Below, piece by piece: positions 57,121 through 64,000 of a stretch of 64,000 nt of DNA. The notes under the pieces were generated by a model. It saw nothing but the letters and a program-made list of their open reading frames with translations. It had not been told where the DNA came from and did not search any database. Position 1 is the stretch's first letter, and every line of letters begins with the position of its first letter. The DNA lies in the NCBI GenBank assembly GCA_963781775.1, contig CAWAHE010000028.1, forward strand, positions 1-64,000, given 5' to 3'. Made by a program: the position numbers and the translations under genes. The stretch is from CAVSRC01 sp963781775 (lineage in GTDB: Bacteria; Pseudomonadota; Alphaproteobacteria; Rhizobiales; Kaistiaceae).

Positions 57121-58098
57121 ATGCTTAGTGCTTACGGTCTCAGCGAAAAGGGCCTTGAGTCGCTTCCGGCGACGGACGCGGGCGACGTGCCTGCGTCGGC
57201 GGGATGGGTCGACCTCTACCGGCCGACCCCGGAGGAGGACCGCGCGACCGAGCACTTCCTGGGCGCGTCCGTGCCGACTCAGGAAGAATCGCAGGAGATC
57301 GAGTTCTCCAGCCGTTTCTACACGGAGAACGGCGCCGCATTCATGACCGCGTCGATCCTGACCGGCGTCGACAGCGGCAACCCCGTGCTGGCGCCTTTCA
57401 CCTTGGCCATTTCCGACCAGCACATCGTCACCGTGCGCTATGACGAACTGCGCGCCATGCGCCATTTCATCGGCCGCGCCATGAAGGCCGCCGGTGGGTG
57501 CTCCACGCCGCCCGGCGTCTTTCTGGGCCTGATCGAGGCGATCGTCGACCGCACCGCCGACGTTCTCGAGCGCATCAGCAGCGACGTCGACGGCATCAAC
57601 CGGGAGGTCTTCGCCCGCCGCCACGGCCCGTCGCACGACGGCCGCGAGCTCTCCGAACTGATCGGGGCGATCGGCACGCAGGGCGACCTTGCCGCCAAGG
57701 CGCGCGAGAGTCTCGCCTCGCTGGAGCGGCTGGTGCAGTACGCCGGCCTTGCCGCGCCCAGCATCAACGCCAAGGGCAGCAACCGCGCCCGCATGAAGCT
57801 CGCCGCCCGCGACATTCGTTCGCTGGAGGATCACGTCACCTTCGTGTCGAACAAGATCAACTTCCTGCTCGACGCCACGCTCGGCCTGATCTCGGTCGAG
57901 CAGAACGAGGTGATCCGCGTGCTGACCGTGGCGGCCACGTTCTTCTTTCCGCCAACGTTGATCGGTACGATCTACGGCATGAACTTCAAGGACATGCCGG
58001 AACTCAACTGGGTGTTTGGCTACCCGCTGGCGATCATCCTGATGGTGATCTCGGCCTTGGTGCCGTACCTGTATTTCAAGCGACGCGGCTGGCTCTAG
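57121..58098 (+). CDS. CorA-like Mg2+/divalent cation transporter
   Basis: A 325-residue protein of the CorA family. A large cytoplasmic domain with a long helical region (NREVFARRHGPSHDGRELSE; NKINFLLDATLGLISVEQNEVI, in part) leads to two C-terminal membrane helices; the signature GMN is in IYGMNFKDMP and the last helix is PLAIILMVISALVPYLYFK, followed by basic residues. Members form pentameric magnesium channels. ATG 57121 follows GGAGAGG. Convergent with the FecR-domain gene. Confidence 0.92.
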   Translation: MLSAYGLSEKGLESLPATDAGDVPASAGWVDLYRPTPEEDRATEHFLGASVPTQEESQEIEFSSRFYTENGAAFMTASILTGVDSGNPVLAPFTLAISDQHIVTVRYDELRAMRHFIGRAMKAAGGCSTPPGVFLGLIEAIVDRTADVLERISSDVDGINREVFARRHGPSHDGRELSELIGAIGTQGDLAAKARESLASLERLVQYAGLAAPSINAKGSNRARMKLAARDIRSLEDHVTFVSNKINFLLDATLGLISVEQNEVIRVLTVAATFFFPPTLIGTIYGMNFKDMPELNWVFGYPLAIILMVISALVPYLYFKRRGWL

Positions 58099-58104
58099 CC
58101 AGAC

Positions 58105-58725
58105 CTACGGGATCGCGACCGTCGCCAGCGCACTGGCGATCTTTTCCTTCGACCAGTTCGTGACATCGCCCGGTGGCGCATTCGGCCCCGTCACGTCGGT
58201 CCCCTCGCCGGCTCGAGATAGGACGACCGTGCCGGCGGCGGTCGTGACCGACACGGCACCCTCGAACACGATCACGCCGCTGACGCCATCGATCGGTCCG
58301 CCCCAGAAATCGGTGCCGCGCACGCCCAGCACCGCAAATGGCGTTTCGATGGAGGCCTGACGCGCGCCGCCGGCGGCGAGCTTGCCGGAAATGTAGCGGA
58401 ACGGACCGCTGATCGTCGCGTGGAACCGGCTCTCGCCGGCTGGCCGGAAGACGAACTCGTCGAGCACGACGCGCGAATTCGAACCGACGATCAGGCGCGT
58501 TTCGTCCTCGAACGTGATTTCGACCCGCGACTTCTCCCCGGTCGACACCGACTCGTTCAGATGCACCAGCGCGCCGCCCGCCAGAGACCGGCTGACGCCC
58601 TCGCTGACACCGGTGGAAGCGCCGATGGCGTGTGTCACGCTGCCGATGACCGGTTCGGCGGCGGATGCCGCACTGGCACCCAGCGCAACGGCCAGAAAAA
58701 GCGACAGAAAACCAAGCCGGGCCAT
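58105..58725 (-). CDS. Exported FecR-domain protein
   Basis: A 206-residue protein with a signal peptide (LSLFLAVALGASAASAA) and a FecR domain (ESVSTGEKSRVEITFEDETRL; IETPFAVLGVRGTDFWGG). In TonB systems FecR transmits a signal across the inner membrane, but no sigma factor or anchor is next door and this one has no obvious transmembrane segment after the leader. It is more likely a free periplasmic FecR-like protein of unknown partner. Strand-convergent with the CorA-like gene. Confidence 0.85.
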   Translation of the reverse strand: MARLGFLSLFLAVALGASAASAAEPVIGSVTHAIGASTGVSEGVSRSLAGGALVHLNESVSTGEKSRVEITFEDETRLIVGSNSRVVLDEFVFRPAGESRFHATISGPFRYISGKLAAGGARQASIETPFAVLGVRGTDFWGGPIDGVSGVIVFEGAVSVTTAAGTVVLSRAGEGTDVTGPNAPPGDVTNWSKEKIASALATVAIP

Positions 58726-59020
58726 GTCTCCTCGGGGACCGCGCGGACGAGATGATCGCGATGATGATATTGTGACTCAGGGTAGCGGCAAAAACCAAAT
58801 GTCGCTGTCTCCCGAGGCCGCGCCTGTGGGCACGGCCGCCAATTTCCGGGCGGCATCCTCAAGAGACGGCCATCCCCTTCGGGAACTCCTGCGCCCAACC
58901 ACACCCTGGATGGGATCGGGGCGCTTTTTCCACCGCATTCGGTCGAGCGCTAAGGTTCTGCCACGATTGCGACGGATGATCCTTTTCCGGGCCGGCTGGG
59001 GGCACAGCCGAGGACGGGGC

Positions 59021-59854
59021 ATGCTCAATACTCCAGACAAGACGACAGCCAAGGACCAGCCGGCAGAAAAGGCGCCACCCAAGAACCCGCAGTCGGTGAA
59101 GGCGACGGGAGACAGGCCGACGGCAATGCCGACCGTCATTCTGGTCGGCGCCGACAAGGGCGGCGTCGGCAAGACGACGGTGACGCGCACGCTGCTCGAC
59201 TACCTCGACGCGCAGCAGATTCCGCGCCGCGCCTTTGACACCGAAGCGCCGAAGGGCACGCTCAAGCGCTTCTTTCCCGAGATCACCGACATCGTCGACG
59301 TGACCTCGGCCGCCGACCAGATGAAGATCTTCGACACCATCAACGCGGCCGAAGTAACCGTCATTGACGTGCGTGCCGGCCTGCTGTCGCAAACGCTGTC
59401 GGCTCTCGACGACATCGGCTTCCTTTATGCGGCGCAACAGGGCGACTTCAACTTCGCCGTCTTCCATATTCTCGGACCGTCGATCTCGTCGCTGGAAGAG
59501 ATCAGCGACACGGCGGGCTACCTCGCCGGCGCCCACCATTTCCTGGTGAAGAACTTCATCAACAACACGACGTTCTTCGAATGGGACCCGGTGACCTACA
59601 ACGGATACTTCAAGAAAATCAAAGGCCTGCGCGAGATCTCTGTGCCGAGGCTGAACGAGATGGCCTGCGAGCGGGTTGAACTGACCTCGATCCCGTTCTC
59701 GACCTTCGTCGCCAACCAGGCATCGGACGGCAGCCCGGCCTCCTACTCGTTCGTTCTCAGAGGCTACGTGCGCCACTGGCTGCAAAACGTCTGGCGCGAG
59801 TACGACCGCGTCGGCCTGACCGACCTCGTGCGCCAGAAACAGAAGGCCGCCTGA
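59021..59854 (+). CDS. ParA/MinD-like P-loop ATPase with normal Walker A
   Basis: A 277-residue P-loop ATPase. Walker A is GADKGGVGKTTVTR, the deviant ParA type, near residue 44. The N-terminal ~35 residues are basic and disordered. The later segment VIDVRAGLL holds the Walker B-like aspartate. The C-terminal half contains NFINNTTFFEWDP and YVRHWLQNVWREYDR, not typical of chromosome-partition ParA. Role unknown. It is 9 nt before a second ParA-like gene and likely forms an operon with it. No parB or parS is nearby. Confidence 0.8.
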   Translation: MLNTPDKTTAKDQPAEKAPPKNPQSVKATGDRPTAMPTVILVGADKGGVGKTTVTRTLLDYLDAQQIPRRAFDTEAPKGTLKRFFPEITDIVDVTSAADQMKIFDTINAAEVTVIDVRAGLLSQTLSALDDIGFLYAAQQGDFNFAVFHILGPSISSLEEISDTAGYLAGAHHFLVKNFINNTTFFEWDPVTYNGYFKKIKGLREISVPRLNEMACERVELTSIPFSTFVANQASDGSPASYSFVLRGYVRHWLQNVWREYDRVGLTDLVRQKQKAA

Positions 59855-59863
59855 CGCAGGGCA

Positions 59864-60628
59864 ATGCTCGCATTCGCCGACGAAATCACAACCGAAAGAC
59901 CGCCCGACCGGACCGGCCGGGCGGCGCCTGCGCGCACGCCGGTGATCGTCGTCTGTTCACCACGCCCGCGCGTCGGGCGCACACTGATCGCGCGGCTGCT
60001 GGTGGAATATTTCAACAGCGACGGCCGCGACGTGCTCGCCTTCGACGCCAATCCTCACGACCCGATGCTGAGCGTTTACCTGCCGACGCAGACCGAGCCG
60101 GCCAACCTCAGCAGCACCCGCGGCGAGATGGCGCTGTTCGATCGCCTGATTGCAAACGATGGCGTTGCGAAGGTCATCGACCTGGCGCCCGATCTCTTCG
60201 ACCGCTTCTTCGAGGTCACCGAGAAGACCGGCTTCGTCGACGACGGCCGCGCGATCGGCATCCAGACGGCCGCCCTGTTCGTCACCGAGCGCCATCCGCG
60301 CGCCGTCTCAGCGCACCGCCAGATCGTTTCCCGGCTGCCGCGCATGAGTGTGATACCGGTGAGCAACGCTTATCTGCACGCGCCCGGCGAGGCCGGCGCG
60401 CCGCTGCCCGACGGCAGTCCTCCGCCGATCCGGATCGGGGCGCTGTCGCCGATGCTGCAGGGCGTGGTGATGCGGCCGGGTTATTCGCTGAGCCACTATC
60501 TGGAACGGCAGGCCGGGCGCCGCACGCTGCTGCACGACTGGATCGGCGCATCCTTCGTCGGCTTCCGCGACGTCGAACTCCGCCTGCTGATGGCCGAGTT
60601 CGCGCCCCTGTTCCGTCCGGCCGCGTGA
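59864..60628 (+). CDS. ParA-like protein with a degenerate Walker A
   Basis: A 254-residue relative of the upstream ATPase. The P-loop position reads CSPRPRVGRTLIAR, which keeps Gly-Arg-Thr but loses the catalytic lysines of KGGVGKTT, so ATP hydrolysis is doubtful. Segments such as DVLAFDANPHDPMLSVY correspond to the second strand in ParA proteins. The two genes are 9 nt apart and probably cotranscribed, suggesting an active ATPase paired with an inactive partner. ATG 59864 follows a short gap without an obvious Shine-Dalgarno, so coupling to the upstream gene is likely. Confidence 0.75.
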   Translation: MLAFADEITTERPPDRTGRAAPARTPVIVVCSPRPRVGRTLIARLLVEYFNSDGRDVLAFDANPHDPMLSVYLPTQTEPANLSSTRGEMALFDRLIANDGVAKVIDLAPDLFDRFFEVTEKTGFVDDGRAIGIQTAALFVTERHPRAVSAHRQIVSRLPRMSVIPVSNAYLHAPGEAGAPLPDGSPPPIRIGALSPMLQGVVMRPGYSLSHYLERQAGRRTLLHDWIGASFVGFRDVELRLLMAEFAPLFRPAA

Positions 60629-60632
60629 CGCC

Positions 60633-61817
60633 TCAGGCGCTGCCGCCGCGATTCCAGCCGCGGCCGATATCGCCGAAGGCCTCCCAGCCGTCCCTGGTCA
60701 CGGCGAGGGTGTCCTCCAGCTTGATGAAGCCGCGCTGCGGATGGTGCAGCGTGGTCTCCACCGAGAGGATCATGCCCGCCTCGAGCGGCTTGTCCATGTC
60801 CTGACGCGTGTAGGTCAGGCGCGGCGCCTCGTGCGTGACGAGGCCCATGCCATGCGCCACGAATTCGATGGAGTTGGCATGCGGCGACGCCCGCAGAACG
60901 TCCTCGGCAGCCGCATAGGTTTCGGTGCCGGTCGCGCCATGACGGACCGGTTTGCGGAACGCCTGCTGGATGGCGTCGACCTCGGCCAGCATGTCGACGA
61001 GTTCGGAATCGGGCTCGCCCTGGATGGCCATGCGGCACAGGTCGCCGATGTAACCGTGATAGTTGCCGCCCGAATCGAGCGACAGGATATCGCCCTCGCC
61101 CCAGACCTGGTCGGACGGCGCCCGGTTGAGGCTCGTGCCGGCCGTGATCAGGCAGTATTCGAAAGCGAGGCCGCGCTTCACCTCTTCTTCCTTCAGCGCC
61201 TGCACCAGCTCGTTTTTGGTCGAGCCCGGACCGTGACCGGTCATCACGGCAAGCATGGAAGCGATGACCCGCTCCGAAGCCTCGCGAATGAGCACCAGCT
61301 CCTCCGGCGTCTTGACCGACCGCAACCGCTCCAGCGGCGACCACGCCTCGACAATCTCGACACCAGCCACGGCCTTGCGGAGCGTGGCCTCGGCATCGGC
61401 CGGCAGGAAGGAACGTTCCACCCCGATGCGACCGATCTTGCCGAGCGACTTCACATGCGCCGCGGCGAGCTCCATCGCGTCGGTCGAGCCGCGCGTCTGA
61501 AGGGCGAGGTTCTTCACCCAGAAGCGGCCGTTGTCGCGCTCATAGGCCTCCATCGGGTTGCCGACATAGGCAGCACGTTCCGGATGGCCCTTCTGATAGA
61601 CGAGCAGCGGCAGGTAGCGGCTGGGGCCGACGGCGTCGAAATGGTCAAAGAAGAAGAAGCGGTAACCGCCGAGCAGATATTGGATATTGGCCTTGGACGA
61701 GGCGACGATGACATCAATCCCCTCCTCGTCCATGAGGCGGTCGAGCTTGGCGGCGTCGAACGGGAGGGCGGACAAATCGGCCTTCCGGGCCGCACCGGTT
61801 TCCATGGTCATGGTCAT
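60633..61817 (-). CDS. M24-family metallopeptidase (Xaa-Pro aminopeptidase-like)
   Basis: A 394-residue pita-bread-fold enzyme. An N-terminal creatinase-like domain (residues ~20-150) precedes the catalytic domain: ISLDSGG-like metal Asp in DILSLDSGGNYHGY, second Asp in IGDLCRMA, His in VAHGMGLVTHE, and Glu residues in SVETTLH and KLEDTLAV. It would remove N-terminal residues next to proline, or act on a related small amide. ATG 61817 is preceded by GGGAGGAAG. Convergent with the second ParA-like gene. Confidence 0.9.
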   Translation of the reverse strand: MTMTMETGAARKADLSALPFDAAKLDRLMDEEGIDVIVASSKANIQYLLGGYRFFFFDHFDAVGPSRYLPLLVYQKGHPERAAYVGNPMEAYERDNGRFWVKNLALQTRGSTDAMELAAAHVKSLGKIGRIGVERSFLPADAEATLRKAVAGVEIVEAWSPLERLRSVKTPEELVLIREASERVIASMLAVMTGHGPGSTKNELVQALKEEEVKRGLAFEYCLITAGTSLNRAPSDQVWGEGDILSLDSGGNYHGYIGDLCRMAIQGEPDSELVDMLAEVDAIQQAFRKPVRHGATGTETYAAAEDVLRASPHANSIEFVAHGMGLVTHEAPRLTYTRQDMDKPLEAGMILSVETTLHHPQRGFIKLEDTLAVTRDGWEAFGDIGRGWNRGGSA

Positions 61818-61839
61818 TGGTACTTCCTCCCCTGACAGA

Positions 61840-63042
61840 TTATCGCAGCCCGGCGCAGAACCTCTGAATGCGGGTGCCGGCTTCCTCCAGCGCCTCGTTG
61901 GACGTGGCATAGGATATACGAAAAAACGGCGCGAGGCCGAAGGCCGAACCCTGCACCACGGCAACGCCCTCTTCCTCGAGAAGAGCCGTGACGAATTCCT
62001 GGTCGCTGCCGATCGTCTTGCCGCCGGCGGTGGTCCTGCCGATCGTCCCCTCGCAGGACGGGAACACGTAGAACGCGCCCTCGGGGCGCGAACAGGAGAT
62101 GCCCTTCGCCTGGTTAAGCAGGGACAGGATCAGGTCGCGGCGCTGACGGAAGGTCTCGATGTTCTTCGGAATGAAATCTTGCGGACCGTTCAAGGCTTCG
62201 ACCGCCGCCCATTGTGAAATGGACGAGGGGTTGGTGGTCGACTGCGATTGCAGCTTGGCCATCGCCTTGATGAGCATGGTCGGCCCGGCGCCATAGCCGA
62301 TGCGCCAGCCGGTCATGGCATAGGCCTTGGAGACGCCGTTCAGCGTCAGCGTGCGCGCCTTCAGCGCCGGCTCCACCTGCGCCGGCGTCGTGAAGCGGAA
62401 GCCGTCATAGACGATGTGCTCGTACATATCGTCGGTGAGCACCCAGACGTGCTCGTGCTTCATCAGAACGGCGGTGAGCGCCTTCAGTTCGGCCTCGCTG
62501 TAGGTGGCACCCGACGGGTTCGACGGCGAGTTCAGGATCAGCCACTTGGTCTTCGGCGTGATTGCCTTTTCAAGGGCTTGCGCGGTCAGCTTGAATCCGG
62601 ATGCGAGCGACGTCGCCACCGTCACCGGGGTTGCGCCGGCCAGCGCCACGATCTCGGGATAGCTCACCCAATAGGGCGCCGGGATGATCACCTCGTCGCC
62701 TGGGTTGAGCGTCGCCATCAACGCGTTGAACAGCACCTGCTTGCCGCCGGTGCCGACGCTGATCTCCTCCAGCTTGTAGTCGAGACCGTTCTCGCGCTTG
62801 AACTTGGCGGCGATCGCCGCCTTGAGTTCCGGAATACCGTCGATGGCGGTGTACTTCGTCTTGCCCTCGCGGATGGCGCGGATCGCCGCCTCCTTGATGT
62901 TGTCGGGCGTGTCGAAGTCGGGCTCGCCGGCGCCGAGCGCAATGATGTTGCGGCCGGCCGCTTTCAGTTCGCGCGCCTTGTCCGTGACCGCGATGGTCGC
63001 GGACGGCTTGATGCGGGCGAGCGAGTCGGCAAGGAAGGCCAT
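61840..63042 (-). CDS. Aspartate/tyrosine aminotransferase (class I, AspC/AatA type)
   Basis: A 400-residue PLP-dependent aminotransferase. Family blocks: IALGAGEPDFDTPDNIKEAA, the Asn in LNSPSNPSGA, TDDMYEHIVYDG, and the cofactor lysine in GVSKAYAMTGWRIGY. It transfers amino groups between aspartate and 2-oxoglutarate in amino-acid synthesis. ATG 63042 gives the standard MAFLADSLARIKPS start. It is 22 nt upstream of the M24 peptidase on the same strand. Confidence 0.95.
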   Translation of the reverse strand: MAFLADSLARIKPSATIAVTDKARELKAAGRNIIALGAGEPDFDTPDNIKEAAIRAIREGKTKYTAIDGIPELKAAIAAKFKRENGLDYKLEEISVGTGGKQVLFNALMATLNPGDEVIIPAPYWVSYPEIVALAGATPVTVATSLASGFKLTAQALEKAITPKTKWLILNSPSNPSGATYSEAELKALTAVLMKHEHVWVLTDDMYEHIVYDGFRFTTPAQVEPALKARTLTLNGVSKAYAMTGWRIGYGAGPTMLIKAMAKLQSQSTTNPSSISQWAAVEALNGPQDFIPKNIETFRQRRDLILSLLNQAKGISCSRPEGAFYVFPSCEGTIGRTTAGGKTIGSDQEFVTALLEEEGVAVVQGSAFGLAPFFRISYATSNEALEEAGTRIQRFCAGLR

Positions 63043-63147
63043 CGGACCGGGCTCCAGCTGGGTTTGAAACGGCGCGGACCCTAGTGCCGCCACAGCGGAA
63101 TCACAAGCGACTGCTTGCCGGGACCGGTTGGGTTCGGCTCTATAGCC

Positions 63148-64000
63148 ATGGATCATGCCCCAGACTCGGAAATCCATCCCATGAACCTGCATCGCCTTGC
63201 GCTCGACCGCATCGCCAACAAGGGACCGGTCGGCGTGGCCGTCGTCGGGGCCGGCAAGTTCGGCTCCATGTTCCTGGCCCAGGCGCCCTCCTCGCCCGGC
63301 ATCCGCATCGTTGCCGTCGCCGACCTCGATGTCGACCGGGCAAAGCGGGCCGTCGGCCATGTCGGTTGGGACGCGGACATGATCCGTGCCTGCACGTTTA
63401 CCGACGACGGCGCCGCGGCGATCGCTCGCGACGACGTCGAGGTGGTGGTCGAGGCGACCGGCAATCCGGCTGCCGGCATTCGTCATGCCCTGGCCGCCAT
63501 CGCGCACGGCAAGCATATCGTCATGGTCAACGTCGAAGCGGATGTGCTCGCCGGCGCAGCGCTGGCGAAACGCGCCCGCTCGGCCGGCACGGTCTATTCC
63601 ATGGCCTATGGCGATCAGCCGGCGCTGGTCGCCGAGATGGTCGACTGGGCCCGCGCCTGCGGCTTCGCCGTCACCGCCGCCGGCAAGGGCACCAAGTACC
63701 TGCCCGACTATCATGCGGTGACGCCGGACGAGGTGTGGCACCACTTCGGCATCGCGCCGGAACGCGCCAAGGCGGCAGGCATGAACCCGCAGATGTTCAA
63801 CTCCTTCGTCGACGGCACCAAGTCGGCGATCGAGATGGCGGCGATCGCCAATGCCTGCAATCTGTCGGTTCCCTCCGACGGGCTGACGTTTCCCCCGATC
63901 GGCGCCGAAGATCTCGCCGAGCAGTTGAAGCCGGCCGAGCATGGCGGGCTGCTCGAGCGGCGCGGCATGGTCGAGGTGGTCTCGTCGCTGAACCGTGACG
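63148..64000 (+). CDS. Homoserine-dehydrogenase-like NAD(P)-dependent oxidoreductase (3' end outside window)
   Basis: The first ~284 residues of a gene that runs off the window. Starting at ATG 63148 (ATG 63181 also possible), the nucleotide-binding motif GVAVVGAGKFGSMF comes at about residue 30, followed by VVVEATGNPAAG, HIVMVNVEADVLAG and YSMAYGDQPALVAEM, a pattern of the homoserine-dehydrogenase-like proteins that also carry a SAF domain further on. The catalytic substrate cannot be given. It is divergent from the aminotransferase gene by ~105 bp. Confidence 0.8.
   Translation, partial: MDHAPDSEIHPMNLHRLALDRIANKGPVGVAVVGAGKFGSMFLAQAPSSPGIRIVAVADLDVDRAKRAVGHVGWDADMIRACTFTDDGAAAIARDDVEVVVEATGNPAAGIRHALAAIAHGKHIVMVNVEADVLAGAALAKRARSAGTVYSMAYGDQPALVAEMVDWARACGFAVTAAGKGTKYLPDYHAVTPDEVWHHFGIAPERAKAAGMNPQMFNSFVDGTKSAIEMAAIANACNLSVPSDGLTFPPIGAEDLAEQLKPAEHGGLLERRGMVEVVSSLNRD

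Noticed and set aside
58105..58725. Iron-transport FecIR signalling
   Set aside because: No sigma factor or TonB receptor next to it and no transmembrane segment beyond the signal peptide.
59021..60628. Chromosome-partition parA with origin nearby
   Set aside because: No parB, parS or DnaA-box cluster, and the C-terminal halves are atypical for ParA.

Overview
The window is a high-GC chromosomal segment from an alphaproteobacterium, most likely Hyphomicrobiales (Rhizobiales). Evidence for this is a trxB-lsrB pair followed by an AbcR-like small RNA, a DnaG primase whose zinc ligands are replaced, an alphaproteobacterial-type RpoD, DUF992 and HWE-kinase genes, and gene order around dnaG, rpoD, yqeY, carA, carB and greA. 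Species cannot be named from the sequence.

Left end (1-5933): an integrated island. It holds a broken 3-hydroxyisobutyrate-dehydrogenase-type gene, an intact paralogue coupled to an amidohydrolase, a resolvase remnant, an unknown gene, and an excisionase-like gene overlapping a tyrosine integrase. The integrase ends 14 nt from the 3' end of a CAU tRNA, the probable attachment site. The left att copy is not in the window.

6-17 kb: a SIMPL-domain periplasmic protein, an AraC regulator divergent from a secreted carboxylesterase, a small exported protein, then a minus-strand sugar-ABC cluster (binding protein, a single-chain fusion of both permeases, an SDR dehydrogenase) with no ATPase. Gaps hold palindromic intergenic repeats.

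17.4-20.9 kb: a complete type III CBASS anti-phage operon: TRIP13-like AAA+ ATPase, a second HORMA-associated protein, HORMA protein, CD-NTase and the NucC nuclease effector, with start/stop overlaps between the first four genes. It abuts the 3' end of rpoD, where fragments of the rpoD 3' end are duplicated.

21-25.5 kb: rpoD and dnaG. rpoD carries one extra base that breaks its frame; since the gene is essential, a sequence error is the likeliest cause. 25.5-34.5 kb is an accessory block (SABATH-like methyltransferase, membrane protein, beta-lactamase-fold hydrolase, Ala/Pro-rich membrane protein, GST-like protein, and an 829-residue alpha/beta-hydrolase plus subtilisin fusion).

34.5-49 kb: yqeY, carA (preceded by a 48-residue exported peptide gene overlapping it by ATGA), various small and metabolic genes, carB and greA. 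An enolase-superfamily dehydratase upstream of carB is bracketed by ~100 bp imperfect direct repeats that duplicate the carB leader. 49-64 kb: two convergent glycosyltransferases, trxB, lsrB, sRNA, msrP, an EF-G-like GTPase, DUF992, CorA-like transporter, FecR-domain protein, two ParA-like NTPases, an M24 peptidase, an aspartate aminotransferase and a partial dehydrogenase running off the end.
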